Origin: an uncultured Eubacteriales bacterium
GTDB taxonomy: Bacteria > Bacillota > Clostridia > Oscillospirales > Oscillospiraceae
Assembly (NCBI GenBank): GCA_900321275.1
Contig: ONVI01000003.1
Location: forward strand, 1 to 64,000
Length of the DNA stretch: 64,000 bases
Direction of reading: 5' to 3'
Shown here: positions 52,248 through 59,669 of the stretch, piece after piece
How the letters are laid out: the number at the start of each line of letters is the position of its first letter
Numbering within the stretch: position 1 is the first letter of the stretch
Position numbers and translations under genes: made by a program
Notes under the pieces: generated by a model
What the model saw: only the letters and a program-made list of their open reading frames with translations
Database searches by the model: none
What the model was told of the DNA's origin: nothing

Positions 52248-53072
52248 TTGAACTACGATCTGAAAGAAGTCTGCAAGGATATCCGCTGTGATATCATGAC
52301 CTGCATCGGGCATCTCGGCGTCGGCCACATCGGCGGCTGCCTTTCCGTCACCGAGCTGCTGGCTGTCCTCTATTTTGAGGAGATGAACATTGACCCGAAG
52401 AACCCCAGAATGAAGGGGCGCGACCGCTTCGTGTGCTCCAAGGGTCACGCCGGCCCTGCCGTGTATGCGGCGCTTGCCAACCGCGGCTACTTTGATAAGA
52501 AAGAGCTGCTCACTCTCAACCAGGGCGGCACCAACCTGCCCAGCCACTGCGACATGAACCGCACCGTCGGCATCGACATGACCACCGGCTCCCTGGGTCA
52601 GGGCTTCAGCTGCGCCGTGGGCGTGGCGCTCGGCTCCAAGCTCGAGGAGGACGGCGCGACAATCTACGCCCTCATCGGCGACGGTGAGAGTCAGGAAGGC
52701 CAGATCTGGGAAGCCGCGATGTTCGCCGCCTCCAAGAAGCTGGACAACCTCATCGCCTTCACCGATTACAACAAGCTGCAGATCGACGGCACCGTGGCCG
52801 AGGTCAACGACATCGCGCCTCTCGCCGACAAGTGGGCCGCCTTTGGATGGAACGTCATTGATGTGGAAGACGGCAACGACGTCGAGCAGGTTTCCGAGGC
52901 TGTCAAGCATGCCAAGCTCGGCATCGGCAGCGGCAAGCCCACCATGGTGATCCTCAATACGGTCAAGGGCTGCGGCGTGCAGTGGATCGTGGATCTGGGC
53001 TCCGGCAACCACAACACCAAAGTCAGCGAGGAGCAGGCCAAGGCCGCCATCGCGGAGATCAGGGGGGAATAA
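52248..53072 (+). CDS. Transketolase, N-terminal (thiamine-diphosphate-binding) subunit
   Basis: The 274-residue subunit starts at a TTG seven bases after CAGGAGGAG. It has GHIGGCLSVTELLAVLYF near residue 27, HAGPAVYAALANRGYF, TTGSLGQGFSCAVGVALG and the thiamine-diphosphate motif GDGESQEGQIWEAAMFAA near residue 144. This is one half of a split transketolase. In the transketolase-type sulfoglycolysis pathway (SqwGH in Clostridium) such an enzyme cleaves 6-deoxy-6-sulfofructose and later 4-deoxy-4-sulfoerythrulose. Assignment to that pathway rests on context. An ordinary pentose-phosphate role is the alternative. Confidence 0.9.
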   Translation: MNYDLKEVCKDIRCDIMTCIGHLGVGHIGGCLSVTELLAVLYFEEMNIDPKNPRMKGRDRFVCSKGHAGPAVYAALANRGYFDKKELLTLNQGGTNLPSHCDMNRTVGIDMTTGSLGQGFSCAVGVALGSKLEEDGATIYALIGDGESQEGQIWEAAMFAASKKLDNLIAFTDYNKLQIDGTVAEVNDIAPLADKWAAFGWNVIDVEDGNDVEQVSEAVKHAKLGIGSGKPTMVILNTVKGCGVQWIVDLGSGNHNTKVSEEQAKAAIAEIRGE

Positions 53073-53075
53073 GAA

Positions 53076-53999
53076 ATGGAAATGAGAGCTGTTTACGCGG
53101 GCTGCCTTGCCGAACTGATGGAAAAGGACCGCCATGTCTGCGTCCTGGACGCCGACCTTGCCAAGGCCAGCGGCACCCGTAATCTCTATGAGCGCTTCCC
53201 GAAGCAGATGTTCGACTGCGGCGTTGCCGAGCAGGACATGGCCTCCATCGCGGCAGGCCTTGCTAGCTACGGTTTTAAACCCTGGATCGAGACCTTTACG
53301 CCCTTTGCCACCCGCCGTATCTGCGACCAGATGACGATCTCCATCTCCTACGCGAAGAGCAACGTCAAAATCGTCGGCACCGACCCCGGCATCTCTGCCG
53401 AGCTCAACGGCGGCACGCACATGAGCCTGGAGGACGTGGGCGTCGTCCGCTCCATCCCCGGCATGGTGATCTTTGAGCCGGTTGACGCCGTGCAGCTTCG
53501 CGCGGCCATGCCCGTTCTGAACGCCTATGAGGGTCCTGTCTACGTCCGCCTGTTCCGCAAGGAGCTGCCCGACGTCTTCCCGGCGGACTATAAGTTCGAC
53601 CTCTTCAAGGCCGATGTCCTGCGCAAGGGCAAGGATCTCTCGATCTTCGTCACCGGCTTTTTGACCAGGGACGTCGTCGACGCCGCCGAGACGCTCAAGG
53701 CTGAGGGCATCGACTGCGAGGTCATCAATGTCCACACCATCAAGCCCATCGACCGTGAGACCGTGATCGCCTCCGCCCGCAAGACCGGCGCCGTGCTGAC
53801 CGTGGAGAACCACAACGTCATCGGCGGCCTCCACTCCGCCGTACTCGAGGCGCTGGCCGAGGAGAAAATCCCCGCCGTCGCCGTCGGCGTGCAGGACCGC
53901 TTCGGCGAAGTCGGCAAGATCCCGTATCTGCGCGAGGTGATGGGTCTGACCATGGAGGACATCCTCGCCGCCGCCAGAAAGGCCGTCAAGCTTAAATAA
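53076..53999 (+). CDS. Transketolase, C-terminal subunit
   Basis: The 307-residue second half of the split transketolase begins MEMRAVYAGCLAELMEKDRH. It contains the pyrimidine-domain motif FDCGVAEQDMASIAAGLASY near residue 48 with the catalytic Glu, and ETFTPFATRRICDQMTISIS. The C-terminal domain includes LSIFVTGFLTRDVVDAAETL. It lies three bases after the N-terminal subunit gene, as expected for a fixed heteromer. A ten-base stem-loop follows it, before the isomerase gene. Confidence 0.92.
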   Translation: MEMRAVYAGCLAELMEKDRHVCVLDADLAKASGTRNLYERFPKQMFDCGVAEQDMASIAAGLASYGFKPWIETFTPFATRRICDQMTISISYAKSNVKIVGTDPGISAELNGGTHMSLEDVGVVRSIPGMVIFEPVDAVQLRAAMPVLNAYEGPVYVRLFRKELPDVFPADYKFDLFKADVLRKGKDLSIFVTGFLTRDVVDAAETLKAEGIDCEVINVHTIKPIDRETVIASARKTGAVLTVENHNVIGGLHSAVLEALAEEKIPAVAVGVQDRFGEVGKIPYLREVMGLTMEDILAAARKAVKLK

Positions 54000-54021
54000 G
54001 CCAGAATCAGAAACAAAACCC

Positions 54022-54046
54022 GGCCTTCCCCAAAACGGGGAAGGCC
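54022..54046 (+). terminator. Stem-loop between transketolase and the RpiB-type isomerase gene
   Basis: GGCCTTCCCC and GGGGAAGGCC form a perfect ten-base stem with a five-base loop. Only a weak A/T tail follows, so partial termination or transcript stabilisation is likely. Confidence 0.6.
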
Positions 54047-54085
54047 ATTCATAAATAATATAAATACTATCTGGAGGACAGTATC

Positions 54086-54562
54086 ATGAAAATTGCCATC
54101 GGCAGCGACAAATCCGGATTCTCCGCGAAGGAAGCCATCCGCGCCTATCTCGTTGAGGCAGGCATCGAGTTCGACGATCTCGGCACTGTGAGCCTTGATG
54201 AAGTCCACCCCTACTACCAGGTCGCAAGCGAAGTCGCGCCCAAGGTGCAGGACGGCACCTATGACCGCGCGGTTCTGATCTGCGGCACCGGCGCTGGCAT
54301 GAGCGTCGTCGCGAACAAGTACAAGGGCGTTCACGCCGTCGCGTGCGAGGGCGTCTACTCCGCGAAGATGGCCCGCGCCATCAACAACGCCAAGGTGCTG
54401 TGCATGGGCGGCTGGATCGTCGGCCCCGAGATGGCCGTGGAGATGGTCAAGACCTTCCTCGCCACCGACTGGTGCCAGGATCTGGAGGATTGGCGCGCCG
54501 CGAACATGCACAAGTTCGCTGTCAAGGTCGCCGAAATCGAGGACGCGTGCTATGGCAAATGA
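54086..54562 (+). CDS. RpiB/LacAB family isomerase, probable 4-deoxy-4-sulfoerythrose isomerase
   Basis: This 158-residue protein has the family fold: IAIGSDKSGFSAKEAIRAYL, LICGTGAGMSVVANKYKGVH with the catalytic Cys (C66), and MARAINNAKVLCMGGWIVGP. The His that normally follows the first-motif Asp in RpiB (SDHAG) is Lys here (K9), which would alter the anion-binding end of the pocket. In the known transketolase-type sulfoglycolysis an isomerase of this family (SqwI) converts sulfoerythrose to sulfoerythrulose. This assignment is inference. Its end overlaps the alcohol dehydrogenase gene by 11 bases. Confidence 0.85.
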   Translation: MKIAIGSDKSGFSAKEAIRAYLVEAGIEFDDLGTVSLDEVHPYYQVASEVAPKVQDGTYDRAVLICGTGAGMSVVANKYKGVHAVACEGVYSAKMARAINNAKVLCMGGWIVGPEMAVEMVKTFLATDWCQDLEDWRAANMHKFAVKVAEIEDACYGK

Positions 54563-55649
54563 GTTTGTCTACGCCCAGCCGGTCAAGATGTTCTTCGGCG
54601 AGGGCAAATTTGCTCAGCTCGGGAGTGTCCTGGATGAGCTCGGCGTCTCCCGCTGCGTGATCGCCTGCGGAAAGCATTTCGCCCCCACCGCCCAGGCTAT
54701 GATGGAAAAGGATCCCCGCATCGTCGCCGTCTTCGGCGGGGTGGAGCAGAACCCGCAGCTCTCCGGCGTCATTGAGACCACGCGCCTTGCCCGTGAGCAT
54801 AAAGCCGACGCCGTCATCGGCATCGGCGGCGGCAGCTCCATCGACACCGCAAAGTTCGCGGCAGCCATCGCCCTCGACGGACATGAGGCCATCGAGTACT
54901 ACCGTGGGGAGCGCCCCTTCCCGACCGAGCGCCTGACCATTATCGCCGTCCCGACCACCGCCGGCACCGGCAGCGAGGTGACGCAGGTCTCCGTCGTCTC
55001 CCACAATACCGAGAAGAAGACCATCAACAACCCTGCCTTCATGCCGAAGGCCGCGATCGTCGATCCCGCGCTCATGCTCACCGTGCCGCCACGCACCACC
55101 ATGAACACCGGACTTGACGCCATGGCCCACGCGCTGGAGGGCTACTGGAGCAAGAACCATCAGCCCATCCCCGACCTCATGGCCATCGAGGCCGTGCGCC
55201 TGATCCTCGCCAATCTTGAGACCGCTTTCCGCGACGGCTCAAACATGGAGGCGCGCTCCAATATGGCGATGGCGTCCCTGCTGGGCGGCCTGAGCTTTGC
55301 CCTGCCGAAGACTGCCGCAAGCCATGCCTGCAGCTATCCGCTCTCCGAGGACTATCATCTGCCCCACGGCGAAGCCTGCGCCTTCACGCTTGACAGCCTC
55401 GTGCGCATCAACGCGGACGAGCGCCTTGAATATCTGGCAAAGGCAGTCGGCCTGAAAAACACCGCCGAGCTTGCCGAGAAGATCCGTGCTTTCAAGGAGA
55501 TGGCGGGCCTGCGCTCGAAGCTCTCCGATCTGGGCGAGGTCGATCTGGACAAGCTCTGCCGTGACTGCGCCGCGCATCCCCTGATGAACAACAACCCCGT
55601 CAAGATGACGGAGGAGAAGCTGCGGGAGATGTTTGAAGCTCTGAAATGA
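54552..55649 (+). CDS. Iron-containing alcohol dehydrogenase, probable sulfoacetaldehyde reductase
   Basis: The 365-residue group III dehydrogenase shows the NAD-binding GIGGGSSIDTAKFAAAIAL near residue 96 and IIAVPTTAGTGSEVTQVSVV. Its metal ligands lie in TGLDAMAHALEGYWS (Asp, His) and AASHACSYPLSEDYHLPHGE (two His). Context suggests it reduces sulfoacetaldehyde to isethionate, the last step of transketolase-type sulfoglycolysis. Other aldehydes are possible. It overlaps both neighbours, so translation is coupled from the isomerase through to the DMT transporter. Confidence 0.88.
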   Translation: MANEFVYAQPVKMFFGEGKFAQLGSVLDELGVSRCVIACGKHFAPTAQAMMEKDPRIVAVFGGVEQNPQLSGVIETTRLAREHKADAVIGIGGGSSIDTAKFAAAIALDGHEAIEYYRGERPFPTERLTIIAVPTTAGTGSEVTQVSVVSHNTEKKTINNPAFMPKAAIVDPALMLTVPPRTTMNTGLDAMAHALEGYWSKNHQPIPDLMAIEAVRLILANLETAFRDGSNMEARSNMAMASLLGGLSFALPKTAASHACSYPLSEDYHLPHGEACAFTLDSLVRINADERLEYLAKAVGLKNTAELAEKIRAFKEMAGLRSKLSDLGEVDLDKLCRDCAAHPLMNNNPVKMTEEKLREMFEALK

Positions 55650-56560
55650 GAGATAATCTGAAATACACCCTGATGATTCCGGGGATGGTGATCTCCTGGT
55701 CGATATACTACGCGGTCAGCAAGGTCATGGTAAACGCGACGGGCTCCGCGCTGCTGGCGGGCTTTCTGCTGCGCTCGGCCGCGCTGGTGTTCCTGACCAT
55801 ACAGCTGCTGGCGGACGGGAGCTTTTCGCGCCTCTTCCACCAGGGGAAGGCTGTGTTCATCCTCGTGCTCATCGGCGTTTTCGGCTTTCTGTTGGATCTG
55901 TTCGCAAACCTCGGCTATGCAAACGGCTCCCTCTCCACCGGCACGGCGCTTTTGAAGACGGACGTGCTGATGGTGAATCTCGCCACTGTGTTCCTCTATA
56001 AGAAGAAGCTGTATTTCTCCGACTGGGTGGGAACCGTCATCATGCTCATCGGCGTGCTGCTGGTGCTGGGCGTGGACTTTGACGGGATGGAGCTGCACGT
56101 GACCGATCTGTACTTCCTGCTCTCCGCTGCCTGCGTTACCGCCAACGCCTTCATCATCAAGGCCGCGCAGGAGAAATACCACGAGGACGCGGACATGATT
56201 TCCTATTATAATAATCTCGTCGTGCTGCTGCTCTTCGGCTTCAGCGCGGCGGCCGCGGGGCATTTTAAGCCCGGCTGGCTGGATAGCGTCAAAAACCTGT
56301 GGTGGCTGATCGCCCTCGGCGGTCTTGCCCAGACGGGAATCTATTTCTTCTACTACCGCAATCTCAAGCACTTCGAGGTCTGGATTGTGAAGCTTTACCT
56401 GCTGCTCATGCCGGTGGTGAGCTGTTTTATCGGCGTCTTCTTCCTCCATGAGGAGCTGACGCCCAAAAAGCTGCTGGGTATCCTTGTCGTGCTGGCCGGC
56501 GCCGCCGTCATTCTGATGCGCGGCAAGATCAACCATGAGAAGGCTCAGCCGAATAGCTGA
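55646..56560 (+). CDS. DMT/EamA family transporter
   Basis: The 304-residue membrane protein has ten predicted spans in two EamA repeats (ISWSIYYAVSKVMVNATGSA at the first, LYFLLSAACVTANAFIIKAA at the second). It ends LLGILVVLAGAAVILMRGKI. It starts within the dehydrogenase stop codon (ATGA). In this cluster the simplest role is export of the C2 sulfonate end product, but import of a sulfosugar cannot be excluded. DMT proteins have broad specificity, so sequence alone does not settle it. Confidence 0.87.
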   Translation: MRDNLKYTLMIPGMVISWSIYYAVSKVMVNATGSALLAGFLLRSAALVFLTIQLLADGSFSRLFHQGKAVFILVLIGVFGFLLDLFANLGYANGSLSTGTALLKTDVLMVNLATVFLYKKKLYFSDWVGTVIMLIGVLLVLGVDFDGMELHVTDLYFLLSAACVTANAFIIKAAQEKYHEDADMISYYNNLVVLLLFGFSAAAAGHFKPGWLDSVKNLWWLIALGGLAQTGIYFFYYRNLKHFEVWIVKLYLLLMPVVSCFIGVFFLHEELTPKKLLGILVVLAGAAVILMRGKINHEKAQPNS

Positions 56561-56577
56561 CGGAAGGAGAACATGCC

Positions 56578-57798
56578 ATGCCCTTTGAAGGCGACAATAT
56601 GATGGGCGTCAAGCGCAACAACCGCAGCGCGACGCTCCGCATTCTCCATGAAAAGGGCGACATGTCCCGCAAGCGCCTGGCAGAGTATATGAAGCTCACG
56701 CCGCCCGCGATCACCAAAATCGTGGCGGAGATGCTGCAGGAGGGGCTCCTGCGTGAGGGCAGCGCCGTGTCGAGCGGCGCCGTCGGCAGGCGGGAGATCC
56801 TTGTGGAACTCAACACCCACGCCGCCTGCGGCCTCGGCGTTCTGATCAATCTGCGCCAGGCAATCCTCTCGGCGACCTGGCTGGACGGAAGCGTGATCTT
56901 TTCGGAGGAAATTATCCTGCCGCCCCGCGCCCCGGCAAGGGAAACGGTCGAGCGCCTTGCCGCGCGACTCATGGAGCTTGTGGAGGAAAACCTGCTCGCC
57001 AAAGAGCGGATCGTCGGCCTTGGGATTGCCGTGCGCGGCATCACGATCAGCAATCGCCGCGGCGTTAACGACAGCTTCGGAGCCCTTGCGGAGGAGAACG
57101 TGCCCCTGTGCGACTGGTTTGAGGAGCTGACGGGGCTGAGGTGCATGCTGGCAAATAACGTGCGTGCCCTGCTTGCGGCGCAGATGTTTCTCTCCAAGGA
57201 CGAGGCCTGCGGCTCCCAGTTCTTTCTGCGCTGCGTGGACGGCATCGGCGCCGCCCTCTCCATCGACGGAAAAATCTGGCACGGCGTGACGCTCCAGTGC
57301 TCGGAAATCGGTCATATCCCCGTGGTACGGCGGGGCGGCAAGCCCTGCTCCTGCGGCAAGAGCGGCTGCCTGGAGACGATCGCGTCTCCCTCTGCCATTT
57401 TGGAGGAAGCCAACGCTGTCCTCTCGCCGGAGAAGACGCCGGTGCTCTGGAAAATCGTACAGGGGAAAGAGACGCGGAAGGTTGCGCTGGACGACGTGTT
57501 CAGCGCCGCCTCCAGCGGGGACGACGGCGCGGCGACCATTGTCGATACCGCCGTGCATGCCCTCGGCGGCGCGGTCAAATCCGTCATCTATCTCATTGAT
57601 CCCGGCAAGATCGTCCTTTACGGCAGAATGTTCGACAACGATTATTTCCTTGCCCACTTTTTCAGCGAGATGCGGGAGGGAATGGATACCCGGCACAATG
57701 TCACCATTGAGAAAAGCCGCTTCAACCACCAGTTGGAGGATAAAGCGGCCTGCCTGCTTGCGGTGCAGGATTACTATGATAACGGAGGCATCCTTTGA
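56578..57798 (+). CDS. ROK family transcriptional regulator of the sulfosugar cluster
   Basis: The 406-residue regulator has an N-terminal winged helix (MSRKRLAEYMKLTPPAITKI VAEML region, about residues 24-50). A ROK domain follows with LGVLINLRQAILSATWLDGS, LGIAVRGITISNRRGVNDSF and the zinc motif CSCGKSGCLE near residue 258. It probably controls the two divergent promoters at 52058-52179 in response to a sulfosugar. The ATG at 56578 follows AAGGAG. Its stop shares a base with the next start codon (TGATG), so the DUF4867 gene is coupled to it. Confidence 0.88.
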   Translation: MPFEGDNMMGVKRNNRSATLRILHEKGDMSRKRLAEYMKLTPPAITKIVAEMLQEGLLREGSAVSSGAVGRREILVELNTHAACGLGVLINLRQAILSATWLDGSVIFSEEIILPPRAPARETVERLAARLMELVEENLLAKERIVGLGIAVRGITISNRRGVNDSFGALAEENVPLCDWFEELTGLRCMLANNVRALLAAQMFLSKDEACGSQFFLRCVDGIGAALSIDGKIWHGVTLQCSEIGHIPVVRRGGKPCSCGKSGCLETIASPSAILEEANAVLSPEKTPVLWKIVQGKETRKVALDDVFSAASSGDDGAATIVDTAVHALGGAVKSVIYLIDPGKIVLYGRMFDNDYFLAHFFSEMREGMDTRHNVTIEKSRFNHQLEDKAACLLAVQDYYDNGGIL

Positions 57799-58466
57799 TG
57801 AACAAGATTTTGAATACGCTGCGGAAGAAAAATCCCGATATCGACATCCTCCCCGTAACAGATGAACGCTTCAAGTACTACGGACGCGTTCTCGGCGGGC
57901 GGGACGAGGCGCTGTCTGCGGCGCTGTCTGCAACGGAGATCCCGGCGGAGGGCAATCTGTACCGCGCTTCGGTGGAATCGCTGGAGAGCGTTCCCGTTAT
58001 CGCCGATGTTCGGCGCGTCGCCTTCGGTGAGATGGAGACGCAGGCCGGCTTCTGCAACGGCCGCGGCTATACGCTCAACGCGCTGGAATACCATAAATGC
58101 AGCGAGGTCAACTACACGACCACCGGGCTGGTGCTGCTGCTGGCGCTGCCCCGGGATGTGGAGGACGGGCGTCTGGATTCTTCCTCCGTTGTCGGTTTCT
58201 ATCTGCCGCCCGAGACGCTGATTGAGGTACTCCCCGGCGTTCTGCATTTCGCGCCCTGCCGGATAAGCGAGGAGGGCTTCAACTGCCTGGTCGTGCTGGA
58301 AAAGGGCGTCAACAGCCCGATCGACCGCGTGGATACCGGCGCGCCCGGAGAAGAAAAGCTTCTCTGGATGCGTGGGAAATGGATGACCTGCCACCCGGAT
58401 TCTCCCCAGGCGCAGAAGGGCGCTTTCGTCGGCATCACCGGCGAGAACCTGACATTGAAGATCTGA
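57798..58466 (+). CDS. DUF4867 family protein, second copy
   Basis: The 222-residue protein is a paralogue of the one at 20470. Shared parts are ILPVTDERFKYYGRVLGGRD at the start, the centre GFCNGRGYTLNALEYHKCSE VNYTTTGLVLLLA, and VLHFAPCRISEEGFNCLVVL near residue 150. The Cys cluster of the other copy is only partly kept. ATG 57798 lies nine bases after GGAGG. In both modules the family occurs with a FucI-like isomerase, which suggests a shared accessory function. The function itself is unknown. Confidence 0.82.
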   Translation: MNKILNTLRKKNPDIDILPVTDERFKYYGRVLGGRDEALSAALSATEIPAEGNLYRASVESLESVPVIADVRRVAFGEMETQAGFCNGRGYTLNALEYHKCSEVNYTTTGLVLLLALPRDVEDGRLDSSSVVGFYLPPETLIEVLPGVLHFAPCRISEEGFNCLVVLEKGVNSPIDRVDTGAPGEEKLLWMRGKWMTCHPDSPQAQKGAFVGITGENLTLKI

Positions 58467-58590
58467 AATAAAAATGCAGGGGGCCGATCCCCGGATCGAC
58501 CCGCCGAACAACGTTGATTCGCGTATAACGGCGGGCCGATGTGGGCATCGGCCCCCAAGCTGTCGACAAAGTGTCGACAGCTTGAGAGAC

Positions 58591-58624
58591 AAAAATGGGA
58601 ACTTCCGAAAAAGTTCCCATTTTT
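58591..58624. terminator. Bidirectional terminator after the sulfosugar operon
   Basis: A 14-base perfect stem with loop CCGAAA is flanked by A and T runs on the two strands. It is one of the stem-loops in the 58533-58747 array and the best intrinsic terminator among them for the plus strand. Confidence 0.75.
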
Positions 58625-58719
58625 GCACGGATTGTACGTGAAGGGGGACTCCCCGTCCCCCTTCACAGATTCCCCTTGCAAGACCAACTTGGTTTGCAAG
58701 GGTTTGTCTACAGTCTGCG

Positions 58720-58747
58720 GGCCGATGTGGGCATCGGCCTCTTTTTT
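58720..58747 (+). terminator. Terminator-like stem-loop with T-run
   Basis: GGCCGAT and ATCGGCC form a seven-base stem, followed by TCTTTTTT. It ends five bases before the metF stop codon on the opposite strand. Confidence 0.65.
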
Positions 58748-58751
58748 GTAT

Positions 58752-59669
58752 TCACGAAAGCATATCCCGCCGGATTTCCTCCATAATGCGCACAATCAGC
58801 GCTGTGCGTGAAAACGGCGTGATCAGATAGTAACCATCCACAAAGGGGGCCATGCGGCGGGCTATCGCGGACGAGATCTCCACGGCCAGCTCCTCACCCC
58901 TCGCGCGGTCTGCGCCCTCGTAGAGGGCGATTGTCTCCTCGTCGACCGCAATGCCCGAAATCTCACGGTTGAGATAAAGCGCGTTTTGACGGCTGACGAT
59001 CGGCAGAATGCCGCCCACGATTTTTCCACTGAGCGTTTCCCTTGCAAGCATGAGATTTTCCATCGCTTTGTCTGTGAGAACCGGCTGGGTAAAGAAGCCG
59101 AGCGCGCCGTTTTCCTCTTTCTCTTTCGCAAGCTCCAGCTGAATCGAAAAGCTCTGCGCGTTCACGTTCAGCGCCGCGAAAATGTGAAGCGGCGCGGGCA
59201 GCTTCTCCCTGTTCATATTGTCGACAAACCTGATGAGCTCGCGTGAGTTTTTGAAGTTGTATACACCCTTGATTTCCTCGCGCAGCTCGGCGAGGATCGG
59301 ATCGCCGGTGACGATCAGAATGCTGCCGACACCCTCCGCGCTGAGACCCAGCAGCAGCGCCTGCAGGGCGTTGCGGTTCCGGTCGCGGCAGGTCAGATGC
59401 GGCATGACGTTCATGCCCAGCTCCCGCTTGACCCGGCATACAGCGAGACTCGCGTCAATCCTGGGCAGGGCGAAAGGGCAGTCGGCCACGGTAAGCAGTT
59501 CCGCGCCGCCGTCGCGCAGCATGCGCGCGCCGGTCAGAAAACCGCTCATGTCCGCGCCCGCGGGGGAGTCCAGCTCTACGGCGAAGGGACGGCGCGCCGG
59601 GTCGCACAGCGCATCCCAGAAGGGATCGGGGCGCATCGGCTTTGTTCCGCTGCTTTCATGTTCGTTCAT
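58752..59669 (-). CDS. metF: Methylenetetrahydrofolate reductase family protein
   Basis: This 305-residue protein has the MTHFR barrel. Near the start is RRPFAVELDSPAGADMSGFL (active-site Glu), then MPHLTCRDRNRNALQALLLG, SILIVTGDPILAELREEIKG and IFAALNVNAQSFSIQLELAK. GALGFFTQPVLTDKAMENLM lies near residue 200. It reduces or forms methyl-tetrahydrofolate for MetH. The ATG overlaps the metH stop codon by four bases. In clostridia this enzyme often needs a partner electron-transfer subunit, which is not seen here. Confidence 0.9.
   Translation of the reverse strand: MNEHESSGTKPMRPDPFWDALCDPARRPFAVELDSPAGADMSGFLTGARMLRDGGAELLTVADCPFALPRIDASLAVCRVKRELGMNVMPHLTCRDRNRNALQALLLGLSAEGVGSILIVTGDPILAELREEIKGVYNFKNSRELIRFVDNMNREKLPAPLHIFAALNVNAQSFSIQLELAKEKEENGALGFFTQPVLTDKAMENLMLARETLSGKIVGGILPIVSRQNALYLNREISGIAVDEETIALYEGADRARGEELAVEISSAIARRMAPFVDGYYLITPFSRTALIVRIMEEIRRDMLS

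Larger units (their letters stand above)
58533..58747. repeat. Array of five to six consecutive stem-loops
   Basis: Perfect or near-perfect stems follow one another. They are GGCCGAT/ATCGGCC (58534-58553), an 11-base stem AAGCTGTCGAC (58557-58583) and a 14-base stem AAAAATGGGAACTT (58591-58624). Next come a 12-base stem GTGAAGGGGGAC (58638-58666), a nine-base stem CCCTTGCAA (58673-58702), and again GGCCGAT/ATCGGCC with a T-run (58720-58747). The first and last share a 23-base direct repeat starting GCGGGCCGATGTGGGCATCG. No open reading frame of note is present. Confidence 0.75.

Noticed and set aside
52248..54562. Plain pentose-phosphate genes (transketolase plus RpiB) serving the arabinose module
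   Set aside because: They are transcribed away from the arabinose genes, share an operon with an alcohol dehydrogenase, a DMT transporter and a ROK gene, and are divergent from the sulfoquinovosidase operon. I keep it only as an alternative.
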